From: Chersky-840 sp963794615
GTDB taxonomy: Bacteria; Actinomycetota; Acidimicrobiia; Acidimicrobiales; UBA8190
Assembly: GCA_963794615.1 (NCBI GenBank)
Contig: CAWCEP010000009.1
Span: 310,001 to 374,000 of the forward strand
Length of the DNA stretch: 64,000 bases
Direction: 5' to 3'
How positions within the stretch are numbered: the stretch's first letter is position 1; each line of letters starts with the position of its first letter. Position numbers and translations under genes: made by a program. This document shows positions 48,252-57,095 of this stretch, in pieces. Under the pieces are notes generated by a model. That model searched no databases. It saw nothing but the letters and a program-made list of their open reading frames with translations, and was not told where the DNA came from.

Positions 48252-49445
48252 GGATTCTGGTCGTCCACAACCGGTACCGCTCCGCCGCCCCGAGCGGCGA
48301 GAACCGGGTGGTGGACCAGGAGACCGACGCCCTCCGGGCCGCCGGCCACGACGTCGAGCACTTCGAACGGCTGAGCGACGACATCGTGCAGTGGTCGGCC
48401 CTCGAGCGGGCCCTGCTCCCGGTGAAGGTCGTGCACAACGGCGAGACCCGGCGATCGCTGGCCGCCACCATCCGCCGGGTCCGGCCCGATGTGGTGCACG
48501 TGCACAACACGTTTCCCATTGTGAGCCCGTCGGTGCTCCAAGCGTGCCGACAAGAGGGTGTCGCCAGTGTCGTCACCATCCACAACTACAAGCTGCTGTG
48601 CGCGTCGGGCGATCTCTTCCGCGACGGGAGCACCTGCCACGACTGCGTGGACCGGCGCGTGGCGATGCCCGCCTTGCGTCACGGGTGTTATCGAGCGTCT
48701 CGTGTGGCCACCGCGCCCGTCGTGATCGGTATGGCCCTCAACCGCCGGGCGTGGCGGAGCCTCGTGTCGGCCTACGTCTTCATCTCCGAGGCGCAGCGCC
48801 AGGTGTGCGGATCGCTCGACCTCCCCCCCGACCGGGTCTTCGTCAAGCACAACCTCGTGCCGTCGATCTCTCCGCCGCCCGACCTCGAGCCCGACCACCA
48901 GGTCGCCTACCTCGGCCGGCTGGACGACGCCAAAGGGATCCCGCTCCTCATGCCGCGCCTGGGACCGGTTCGGCACGGCGGGAGCACCCCAGGGACTGCG
49001 ACTCGTGGTCGCCGGGGACGGGCCCCTGGCTCCGGCGGTGACGGCGTGGGCACGCACCCGGGGCGACGTCGATGTCGTCGGCATGCTGAGCCCCGCCGAG
49101 TGCCGCGCATTGTTGGCGCGGGCGCGCGCCGTGATCCTGCCTTCCCAGTGGGAGGAGACGTTCGGTCTGGTGGCCGTCGAGGCGATGGCGGCCGGCGTGG
49201 CGCCGGTGGCGTCGGACCACGGGTCGTTCCCCGAGCTCATCGCCGACGGTGAGGTCGGCGTGCTCTTCGCGGCCGGGGACCCGGCCGCGCTGGGCCGGGT
49301 GCTCGATGACGTCGATGCCCACCCCGACCGGTTCGCGGCACTCGGTGCCGCGGCTCGTCTCCGTTACCTCAGCCGGTTCGACCCCGCTCAGAACCTGGAC
49401 CGGTTGCTCGAGATCTACCGTTTCGCCCACGACAACCCGGTGTAA
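48248..49445 (+). CDS. GT4-family glycosyltransferase, one frameshift
   Basis: GTG at 48248 overlaps the previous stop. N-terminal domain starts MRILVVHNRYRSAAPSGENR; then DVVHVHNTFPIVSPSVLQAC and VVTIHNYKLLCASGDLF. A Cys-bearing segment (STCHDCVDRRVAMPALRHGC) is found in several EPS GT4 enzymes and may bind a metal. A frame change near 48985 leads to LRLVVAGDGPLAPAV and the signature QWEETFGLVAVEAMAAGVAP (E-x7-E). About 398 residues. Donor and acceptor sugars unknown. Confidence 0.87.
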
Positions 49446-49456
49446 GGGCGGGGCGT

Positions 49457-50818
49457 TCAGCTGTCGCGGGCGTCGAGCGCGGGACCGGCGCGCCCTGCAC
49501 CCGAACCATCGGCACCCGAACCATCGGCACCCGAGCCATCGGCATGCGAGCCATCGGCATGCGAGCCATCGGCATGCGAAACGGTTCCGGCGTACCAGGT
49601 TCGCAGCACCCCGGAGATCCGATCGGAGCGGAGGTCGTCGTGGGGTTCCCCCCGCCCGGTGAGCTCCTCGAGGCGCGCGCCGAGGCGCTGGGGGAGCGTG
49701 GCTCCGGGCGTGACCGGGACGACATGGGCATTGCGGCCGGCCTGGATGGCAGGGCCACCAACGTCGAGACAGACGACGGGGCACCCCAACGAGCTGGCTT
49801 CGCCCACCGCCCAGGAGGCCGAGTCGTGGAAGCTCGGGAACAGCACGGCATCGGCACAGCGGAAGATGTCGAGCACCTCGGGGCGGGGCACGAGGCCGCG
49901 GAACTCGAGGCGGTCCTCGACACCGAGACGGATCGCGAGTGCCTCAGCTCGGGCCCGGTCCGGACCCTCACCCAGCACGACGAGCTTCCAACTGGGTGCG
50001 TAGCGAAGACTCTGGACGGCGAGCAGCAGCCCCTTCCACGGGATCAGCCGTCCGACGAACAGGGCCAGGCGCGGCCCGTGGTCGCCACGTCCTGTCGCTG
50101 TCGGCGCGCCTAGGGCCAGCTCCGTCTTGTCGAGGGCGATGTTGGACGCCATGACGATCGGAGTCGGACCGGCTTTCCATCGCGCTTGGACGTCGGGGTT
50201 GAGCGCGACCAGGAGCGTGGCGTGGCGGGCCAGACGGGCACCGCTGATGGCGCGCAGCGTGCCGTTCATGAAATCCCGGAAGAGCTCTCCGACCTTGCCG
50301 CGGATGGTCAGGTACCGGTACAGGCCGGGTCTGGTCCGGGTGGATCCGCCGATGGGGCCCCACACCCGCACCGGGGCGCGCGACGCCAACAGCGCCGACG
50401 GCAGCGAGTCCGTCGCCCAGGTGACGTGATGGACGACGTCGATGCGCTGGCGCGCTTCGTAGCGCCGCAGCACGCGTGCCGCCCGGGCCTGCCAGATGCA
50501 GTACTTCACCATCCCCAGCAGCTTTCCCCTGAGCACCGCGACGAGCCATTTGGGCACGTCGACGAATTCGGCGGTGATGGGAAGCTCGAGCTCGGCGATG
50601 GTGGACTCGATGCCCGGTCGGAACCGCGTCGAGTGGGTGATGAGGATCACATCGGCGAATTCGGCCGCCGCTCTGGTCCAGGTCCATCCGACGCCGGACT
50701 CCGAGCCCGCGCCGGGCCCGCACGAGTAGGCGAGGAGGATGGCGCGTGGTCGCGTCGGGCTGGCGGCAGCGCCGGTTGCCGGCGCGGTATCGGTGGGCAC
50801 GACGGTGTCGCCGGTCAC
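49457..50818 (-). CDS. GT4-family glycosyltransferase with repeat C-terminal tail
   Basis: GTG at 50818; overlaps the flippase stop. Intact, about 453 residues. N-terminal domain: RAILLAYSCGPGAGSESGVG (donor/acceptor loop of GT4), then HHVTWATDSLPSALLASRAP and VRVWGPIGGSTRTRPGLYRY. C-terminal domain: LALFVGRLIPWKGLLLAVQS, LVVLGEGPDRARAEALAIRL and FPSFHDSASWAVGEASSLGC with Glu. The last ~35 residues are low-complexity DGSHADGSGA-type repeats encoded by a 15-base tandem repeat. A GGxxxR-rich loop near the WGPIGG segment is found in mannosyl/glucosyl transferases. Confidence 0.85.
   Translation of the reverse strand: MTGDTVVPTDTAPATGAAASPTRPRAILLAYSCGPGAGSESGVGWTWTRAAAEFADVILITHSTRFRPGIESTIAELELPITAEFVDVPKWLVAVLRGKLLGMVKYCIWQARAARVLRRYEARQRIDVVHHVTWATDSLPSALLASRAPVRVWGPIGGSTRTRPGLYRYLTIRGKVGELFRDFMNGTLRAISGARLARHATLLVALNPDVQARWKAGPTPIVMASNIALDKTELALGAPTATGRGDHGPRLALFVGRLIPWKGLLLAVQSLRYAPSWKLVVLGEGPDRARAEALAIRLGVEDRLEFRGLVPRPEVLDIFRCADAVLFPSFHDSASWAVGEASSLGCPVVCLDVGGPAIQAGRNAHVVPVTPGATLPQRLGARLEELTGRGEPHDDLRSDRISGVLRTWYAGTVSHADGSHADGSHADGSGADGSGADGSGAGRAGPALDARDS
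49499..49579. repeat. 15-base tandem repeat, 5.4 copies, in glycosyltransferase 3' end
   Basis: Units start at 49499, 49514, 49529, 49544 and 49559, with a partial sixth to 49579; they differ by only a few substitutions (ACC/ATG and A/G). The period is a multiple of three, so copy changes keep the frame and lengthen or shorten the DGSxA tail. Confidence 0.9.
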
Positions 50819-52196
50819 GAGGCCGACGCCTTGTCCAGCGGGGACGGGCCAGTGACCGCCCCGGCCGCCACCGGAACCGAGCCGCTTGCTTCGTGACCAC
50901 GGCACGCGGCGCGCTGATAGAACATCAAAGCCGCTTGCCCGGCCGCGGTCGAGAACAGCACCGACGCCGCCGCGCCGGTCACGCCGTCGACCACAGCCAG
51001 CACGGCGACGGCGGGGATCGACACCGCCAGCGTGATGGCCTGGACGTTGAACAGCCACCGCGTGTGCTTGGTGGCCTTCAGGACCAGGATGGGGCCGAGT
51101 CCGAACGCGCTGATCACGAACGCCACCGCCATGAGCCGGGCGGCCGGCTCGAAATGGGCGAAGGCGGGCCCGTAGATCACCCGCAGCAGGGTCCCGCCCC
51201 AGAAGAGGACCACCACTCCGAAGACGCCCACGCTCAGGAGGCCGGCTCCCGAGATCCACCACGAGACGCGGCGTAGGCCCGCCCAACCTTTGTCGGCCAG
51301 GGCCCGGCTGGCCTCGGGAAGCCCGAAGCTGCCCCCAGCGTGGATCACTACTGACGAGGGGCCCGTCACGAGGGCCTGCGCCGATTTGAGCCCACCGAGC
51401 GCCGGTGCCCCCAGGATGGCGCCGGCCACGATCAGGTAGAGCTGGCCCGCACCCCAGTTCGTCACCGACGATCCTGCCAGCCACTTGCTCATGTGCCAGC
51501 GCTCTCGCAGCAGCGCGTAGCCGCCCTTGAGGCCCGGTCGGACCGAGAACTGGACCAGCCCGTACAGGCCGCCGGCGGTGGCGCCGATTCCCCAGGCCGA
51601 GACCACGGCGAACACCGAGTGGACATGAGTCACGTAGACGACCCCGAACGCGATCGCCTGCGCCACGGCGAAGACCACGTCATTGGCGAGCGCCTTCCCG
51701 GGCCTTCCCTGCATGAAGCCGATCCACCGCCAGTAGTCCTGGAGATCGAGCAAGACGAGCCACGGCGCGACCGCCAACATGCCCTGACCGAAGGTCGGCT
51801 GTCCCGAGACCAAGAGCACCACGCCCAAGAGCGCGAAGACGAAGGTCGCGCCGAGCCCCAGGAACACCTCGGCCCCGAACCCGTTCCTGAGCCGTTGCGC
51901 CGCCTCTTCGGCGCCGCGTCCTGGGTGATGGCCATCGGGTCGGTGATCAGGGACCGATGAAGGTTCGTCAGAAGGATCCAGCCCGCATAGGCCAACGCGA
52001 AGGCGCCGAGCCCGGCGGGGCCGGCGAGGCGGGCGACGGCCACACCCACCACGAAGTTGGTGCCCGATGCGAAGCACTGGTCGGTCATCGTCACCGAAGC
52101 CCGCCGGGCCGCCTCGGGGCTCATGCCCAGCCGGGCGCCGACGGCGGCGAGACGCGACGGGCCGGCCCCCGACCCCGACCCGGTGACGGGGCTCAT
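50815..52196 (-). CDS. Wzx-type lipopolysaccharide/oligosaccharide flippase, one frameshift
   Basis: ATG at 52196 overlaps the upstream glycosyltransferase stop (ATGA). N-terminus: MTDQCFASGTNFVVGVAVAR and AGPAGLGAFALAYAGWILLT, typical first two helices of the MATE/Wzx-like fold. After a frame change near 51910 twelve or so hydrophobic helices follow, e.g. GLGATFVFALLGVVLLVSG, AVAPWLVLLDLQDYWRWIGF, SVTNWGAGQLYLIVAGAILG and LSVGVFGVVVLFWGGTLL. About 460 residues. It would move lipid-linked repeat units across the membrane. Confidence 0.85.
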
Positions 52197-53424
52197 GACG
52201 TCAGCTCCCCGGTCACTTCGTCGCGGGGACCGGAGGTGCCGGACATGAGGAACTGCTCCATGACGGGGCCCACCACACCGGAATCGAACGTCAGATCGAA
52301 GCGAATCCGTGCCGCCTTGGCCATGTCGGCCCGAAGGCCCTCGTCTTCCATGAGGCTGATCAGCAGGCGGGCCGCGGCCTCGGGGTCGTCGAGGCTCCAC
52401 AGGAGTCCTTCGATCCCCGGTTCGACAATTCCATCATGCCCTTGGTGGGCGTGGCCACGACCGGGAGCCCCGCCGCCATCGCCTCGATGATGGCGATGCA
52501 GAGGCTCTCGCGGCTCGAGGCGTGCACGTAGAGGCGATGACGTGGCAACAAGGTGCGGACGTCGTCGCGATGGCCCAAGAACCTCACCTGGTCGTGGACG
52601 TTCAGCGACCGGGCCCGGGTTTCGAGGAAGCGTGCCATGGGGCCCTCACCCATCACGTCGAGGGTGTAGCGCCGCCCGAGTCGGTTGGCGTGGGCCAGGA
52701 TCTCGAGCAAGAACCAGTGGTTCTTGATCTTGAGCAGTCCGCCGATGGTGACGAGGTCGGCCATCAAATCGGTCCCGGTGGAGACGTCCGCGCCGATCCG
52801 ACGGCTGGCGATGAAGTTGGGGACCACCATGGCGGGCACGTCGGCTGCGGCCGGGAAGGTGTGCTCGAGCTCGATCTTGGCCGACTCCGACACGTAGAGG
52901 AGCCCGTCGACCATGGGGATGACCTGGCGTTCGGTCTTCTGGATGGCGCGGTACACGATCCCGCCCCGACGGATCTTCCCGGCGTCGACCCACTCCTCGG
53001 CCTGCGAGCCGGTGAAGTGCACCGCCATGACGACGCGCTGCGACGCATCGCGCCGAGCCTCGAGCGCAGCCCGCGCCGACAAGGGGCACTGGGCGTAGAT
53101 CACGGCGTCGCTCACCGCGGGGAGCCCGTGGCGCAGGGCCCTCCGGAGGAAGCGGAAGTGCCAGAACCGGTACCACGCCACGCCGGCGGCCCGATTGAGG
53201 TGGTCGAGGAGCAGGCGGGGACCGAAGGCAGGCACCGAGAGCGGGCCCCCCCACGACATCGGGGTCACCACCCGGGGCGGGTTGCCCTCGGAGGTGAAAT
53301 AGGCCTTGACCTCACGGATGTGGGTCTGGACCCCGGTCGCCCCCTCCTCACGAAGGAGGGTGGCGATCACGACCGGCCGCAATCGCCGACGCGCACCGTT
53401 TCCCACGAAACCCTCCGCCTCCAC
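52193..53424 (-). CDS. GT4-family glycosyltransferase, one frameshift
   Basis: GTG at 53424. N-terminal: VVIATLLREEGATGVQTHIR and PPRVVTPMSWGG; then SDAVIYAQCPLSARAAL and VVMAVHFTGSQAEEW. C-terminal domain: DLVTIGGLLKIKNHWFLLEI, YTLDVMGEGPMARFLETRAR, and HASSRESLCIAIIEAMAAGL with the E-x7-E motif. A frame change near 52420 leads to the end at 52193 (FDSGVVGPVMEQFLMSG). About 410 residues. It is the first gene of the minus-strand trio (GT, flippase, GT), all coupled by 4-base overlaps. Confidence 0.87.
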
Positions 53425-53620
53425 TGCTCCCAGTGGTCAGTTCAATCCCGTCAGAGTTCCACCTGGGGGGCGAGGAAGCCGGGTGGCCCCGAAACCCGGA
53501 AACCGGTGGCTCCGCAGGTCAACGGTAGCATTTCAAGTGATCAAGTGACCACTCTACGGGGGCAAAATGAGGCCCAGGTCCCACGGGACGGGGTGACCCG
53601 GGAGCCCGGAACAGCCCCCC

Positions 53621-55081
53621 GGTCAGCCCCCGCCGATGGTGCTGGTGACGTCCTGGTGATAGGGCGCCGCCTGCCACTGGGCGAAGGTCAGGCTGTCGGA
53701 CTGGTTCTGTTCGGGGGCTTCGAAGCTCCACGGCCCGATGTAGGCGTTGGCGGCGAAGACGTTGTGCTGGCCGAAGGCGATGGCCTGTTCGATGACGGTG
53801 CCGGCATAGGGAGCGCCCCCGTACTGGGCGAAGGTGCCCGAGTACCCGCACTGGCTGCCGGTGTTGTTGGCGGGCGTTCCCGCCGCACAACCCGGGATCA
53901 GGGCGGGCGTCAGGGTGAAGAGGTTGTCGGTCACCGAGACGTTCTGGGTCCGCCACCGGCAGTCCCAGTAGAGCGGGGAGGTGCTCGACGGCGATGCGCA
54001 GGTGTTGGTGGTGACCGCGGCGCAGTCCGATGTGATGCCGCACAGCTGCCCATTGTCGGTCAGGTTGGCCACGGCAGGGTCGCCCAGCGTGCAGTTGCTG
54101 CTCCCCCCGTCGCTCGAGCCGCAGTAGCGGTTGGAGTCTTCCCACTCCACCACGCCACCCCAGTTGTTGGTCAAGACGTTGTCGGAGATGGTCAACGTCG
54201 AGAACCGACCGCCATCGACTCGACTGTCACCGCCGCTGTTGGAGATGTAGATGGCGCCCTCAGGGAAGTCGGCGCTCGTCGGGCCCTCGCCCCAGCCGTT
54301 GTCGACCAGGGTGTTGTCCTGGATCAAGGCGTTGTAGCTGATCTCGTAGAAGATGCCGTGGCTGTAATTGTTGGCGATGTAGTTGCCGGTGATGGTGATG
54401 CCAGCGTTGTCGGTGTCACCCCACAGCCCACTGGCCGCGTTGTTGTGGATGTAGTTGTCGGTGAAGGACGAATTGGTCGTGTAGAAGAACTTCCCGCCCC
54501 CGTCGCAGCCACAGGAGTTGTTCTGGCTCCATGAACCGTTGGCACTGACCTCGTTGTGGTCCACGGTGGCGCCCGTCACGCCGTTGGGCGCCCAGGCATT
54601 GAAGCCCAGCTGGGCATTGTTGGTCAGGCAGTTGTAGCTCAGCACCTCGCCCGGTCCCACCATGACCGCAGCGCCACCGTTGTTCTCGATGGTGTTGTTG
54701 GTGATCGTCCAGTTCGAGCCCGAGTCGTGGTTGACCACCGCCTCGTTGGTGGCGGTGGCGAAGTTCTCGATGGTCAGGTACTCGATGGTCACCCCGGTGG
54801 CGTGCTGGGTGAACAGCGACCCGTTGACGTGCTGGCCGTCGATGACCGCCCCGGGGGCTCCGATATAGGTGGCGTTGTTCGCCGGGATGATCTGCGAGCC
54901 CGCACTCGATCCGATGGTGTGCACACCGGGAGCGAACCAGTAGGTGTTGCTCTGGTCGAGGTTCATGCCGCTGTCATCGCCGGCCGGCACCACGACCGCA
55001 CCCGACGGCGGCAACAGCGGCCCGGTCAGCACGGTGGCGTTATTGCAGATGAGTGCCGGGGCGACCGTGGGTGCGCCGGTG
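53621..55081. repeat. 1,461-bp near-identical duplication, copy A
   Basis: Matches 57096-58556 at a constant offset of 3,475 bases with about ten or so single-base differences by eye. The left edge is 2 bases outside the stop codon of the beta-helix gene; the right edge lies in its linker (at GTGCGCCGGTG). It thus covers exactly the C-terminal module. Confidence 0.92.
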
Positions 55082-55464
55082 CTCGAACCCGAGCCCGCAC
55101 CCGAACCCGCACCGGAGCCGGAGTCCGGAGCCCGGATCGGAATCCCGATCCGGAGCGAGAGCCTGACCGGGATCCCGAACCGGATCCAGTCCCCTGCGGC
55201 GTTCCGGACCGTGAGTTCGATGGCCCAGAAGTTGTGGTGATCGACGTAGGGGCAGCCGTGCCTGTGGTGGCGGTGGAGGCGCTGGTCCCCCGGGGCGGCG
55301 AATCCCGTGCCGGAGCAAGGAGCGTGGCCTGCTCGGGGCCCCGACCCGCCTTCGGGCCGTTCGCAACCGCTGAAGACCGGGGCAGCGTGACCGCAGCGGA
55401 GAAGGCGGTACAAACCGCGAGCGGCGAGCAACAATATCCGTGGGTATTCGTGCAGTATCCGCAC
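53623..55464 (-). CDS. Secreted right-handed beta-helix protein, copy A
   Basis: Start GTG at 55464 gives MRILHEYPRILLLAARG and a hydrophobic stretch; a frame change near 55420 (alternative frame CTAFSAAVTLPRSSAVA) may restore a fuller signal peptide. A Ser/Gly-rich linker follows (GSGSGSRSGS in one frame, GSGAGSGAGSGSS in another). The module from NNATVLTGPLLPPSGAVVVP onward is a parallel beta-helix with repeating TGVTIEYLTIENFATATNEA, NWTITNNTIENNGGAAVMV and FTDNYIHNNAASGLWG turns. This is the pectate-lyase-superfamily/carbohydrate-binding type; no clear catalytic triad. It probably binds or cleaves a polysaccharide outside the cell. Confidence 0.78.
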   Translation of the reverse strand: MRILHEYPRILLLAARGLYRLLRCGHAAPVFSGCERPEGGSGPRAGHAPCSGTGFAAPGDQRLHRHHRHGCPYVDHHNFWAIELTVRNAAGDWIRFGIPVRLSLRIGIPIRAPDSGSGAGSGAGSGSSTGAPTVAPALICNNATVLTGPLLPPSGAVVVPAGDDSGMNLDQSNTYWFAPGVHTIGSSAGSQIIPANNATYIGAPGAVIDGQHVNGSLFTQHATGVTIEYLTIENFATATNEAVVNHDSGSNWTITNNTIENNGGAAVMVGPGEVLSYNCLTNNAQLGFNAWAPNGVTGATVDHNEVSANGSWSQNNSCGCDGGGKFFYTTNSSFTDNYIHNNAASGLWGDTDNAGITITGNYIANNYSHGIFYEISYNALIQDNTLVDNGWGEGPTSADFPEGAIYISNSGGDSRVDGGRFSTLTISDNVLTNNWGGVVEWEDSNRYCGSSDGGSSNCTLGDPAVANLTDNGQLCGITSDCAAVTTNTCASPSSTSPLYWDCRWRTQNVSVTDNLFTLTPALIPGCAAGTPANNTGSQCGYSGTFAQYGGAPYAGTVIEQAIAFGQHNVFAANAYIGPWSFEAPEQNQSDSLTFAQWQAAPYHQDVTSTIGGG

Positions 55465-55583
55465 GGAGCTCCGATCGACTACGGAGAGTCCCGATACCTG
55501 GCGCTCTACGTGGTCATTGTCGGCACCCCCGGCAAATTCTTGACAGGAGATCGCGCGAACAGACGGGCGGGGAATCTCGATCG

Positions 55584-55612
55584 GATGTGGCCCGCCTCAT
55601 ACGGGCCACATC
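55584..55612. other. Perfect 11-bp inverted repeat hairpin
   Basis: GATGTGGCCCG (55584-55594), a 7-base loop, and CGGGCCACATC (55602-55612). It lies in the 373-base gap between copy A's gene start and the IS630 left end. It has no T-run in either direction. It could be an operator, a processing site or the footprint of an older element. Confidence 0.55.
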
Positions 55613-55839
55613 CCGGCTCAGGTAGGGCGATCGAGCGAAAACGAGGCCTCGGTCACCCGACCCTGCCGCCACAGGCGGTCAGTGGGTGGCGCTGATCGTG
55701 CGGCCGGCGCCCCAGTAGGAAGGAGCGGCCCGCCACGGTGCCACTGATTAGTAGTAATGATCCACCTGCGACGTTGGGAGCCATCGCAGCCCGGCAGCAG
55801 GACTGTCGCGGCGCTGGGCACTGCCATTGTCGGCTTCTA

Positions 55840-55865
55840 GTGTAGTGCGTCATTAGTTCCTTGAC
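55840..55865 (+). repeat. IS630 left terminal inverted repeat
   Basis: Reads GTGTAGTGCGTC...AGTTCCTTGAC. It matches the right end at 20 or more of 26 positions. Confidence 0.82.
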
Positions 55866-55894
55866 ACTGTGGGTTGTGACAGCCAAGATGGGGC

Positions 55895-56965
55895 ATGACG
55901 CTGTGTACTGGGTGCGTGCAGATCCACGACGAGGACCGGCTGACGCTCGAGCAGTGGACGCGCTCCACGTCGGTGCGGGCCGGGCTGGTCACCAGGGCCA
56001 AGATCGTGTTGTGGGCAGGGGCCGGTGAGGGAACATCTGCCATCGCGCGCCGGCTCGGTGTATCGCGACCGACGGTGATCCAGTGGCGGGATCGGTATCA
56101 GACAGACGGTCTCGACGGGCTTCTTGATTCTGCGCGTTCGGGCCGGCCCAAGACCGTCGACGACGCCCGAATCATCGCCCGCACGCTGAAGCCTCCCCCC
56201 AAACGCCTGGGGGTCACGCACTGGTCGACCCGGCTGCTAGCCGCAGAGATCGGTGTGGCCGACGCCACCGTGGCGAGGGCCTGGCGCCGCTACGGGGTGA
56301 AGCCCTGGCGTCGAGAGACGTTCAAGTTCTCCACCGATCCCGAGCTCGAAGCCAAGGTGCACGATGTCGTCGGCCTCTACTTGGATCCCCCGGAGAAGGC
56401 GATCGTGCTGTGCGTGGATGAGAAAAGCCAGATCCAGGCCCTCGATCGCACCGCCCCCATCCTCCCGCTGCGACCGGGACTCCCCGAGAAAGCAACCCAC
56501 GACTACGTGCGCCACGGCACCACCACCTTGTTCGCCGCACTCGAGGTGGCTACCGGGAAGGTCATCGACGGCTGCTACGACCGGCATCGTCATGAAGAGT
56601 TCCTACATTTCTTGAAGAAGGTGGCACGGAGCTATCCCCGTCGTGAGCTGCACGTCGTGGTGGACAACTACCGCACGCACAAGCATCCCGAGGTCCAGGC
56701 GTGGCTGAAGAAGAACCCCCGGATCACGCTGCACTTCACGCCGACCTCGGGGTCGTGGCTCAATCTCGTCGAGGTGTTCTTCTCGATCATCACCCGACAA
56801 GCCATCCGGCGAGGCACCTTCAGAAGCGTCAAAGACCTCGTGGGCGCCATCAGCCGGTTTATCGAGGGCTGGAACGAACGGTGCGCACCCTTTGTCTGGA
56901 CCAAAACCGCCGACCAGATCCTGCCGCACGCCATCCGTCAAGGAACTTCAGACGCGCGACACTAG
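55895..56965 (+). CDS. IS630-family transposase
   Basis: An intact 356-residue protein. N-terminal helix-turn-helix: GTSAIARRLGVSRPTVIQWR, then GLDGLLDSARSGRPKTV, and a second DNA-binding helix region (LAAEIGVADATVARAWRRYG). Catalytic DDE residues: VLCVDEKSQIQALDRT (first Asp), LHVVVDNYRTHKHPEVQAWL (second Asp) and SGSWLNLVEVFFSIITR (Glu). All three are present, so the enzyme should be active. The stop TAG at 56963-56965 uses the right TA target duplication and the first flanking base, so the reading frame ends in host DNA. Confidence 0.93.
   Translation: MTLCTGCVQIHDEDRLTLEQWTRSTSVRAGLVTRAKIVLWAGAGEGTSAIARRLGVSRPTVIQWRDRYQTDGLDGLLDSARSGRPKTVDDARIIARTLKPPPKRLGVTHWSTRLLAAEIGVADATVARAWRRYGVKPWRRETFKFSTDPELEAKVHDVVGLYLDPPEKAIVLCVDEKSQIQALDRTAPILPLRPGLPEKATHDYVRHGTTTLFAALEVATGKVIDGCYDRHRHEEFLHFLKKVARSYPRRELHVVVDNYRTHKHPEVQAWLKKNPRITLHFTPTSGSWLNLVEVFFSIITRQAIRRGTFRSVKDLVGAISRFIEGWNERCAPFVWTKTADQILPHAIRQGTSDARH
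56937..56962 (-). repeat. IS630 right terminal inverted repeat
   Basis: Reverse complement reads GTGTCGCGCGTC...AGTTCCTTGAC. It overlaps the last codons of the transposase. Confidence 0.82.
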
Positions 56966-56972
56966 AAACCCA

Positions 56973-56995
56973 CAAGGTCAGACAGCAGGACCTTG
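56973..56995. other. Perfect 7-bp hairpin just outside the IS right end
   Basis: CAAGGTC (56973-56979), 9-base loop, GACCTTG (56989-56995). It is 8 bases outside the IS. No T-run. It may be a terminator for the transposase message on the plus strand or a remnant of the target site. Confidence 0.4.
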
Positions 56996-57095
56996 ATCTG
57001 CGACTTGGTTCAAGCGTGTTCATTCGGCGCTGTTCGAGAGTTTGGTGGTCCGTGTTGATCGAGCACGGCACTATCGAGCGGTGACGCCGCAGGCG

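Larger units (their letters stand above)
55838..56964. mobile_element. IS630-family insertion sequence
   Basis: Bounded by TA dinucleotides at 55838-55839 and 56963-56964, the usual target duplication of IS630/Tc1-mariner elements. Just inside are 26-base inverted repeats (55840-55865 and 56937-56962) that share GTGT, GCGTC and AGTTCCTTGAC. Size 1,127 bases with one transposase. The element is intact and lies between the two copies of the beta-helix module. Confidence 0.9.
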
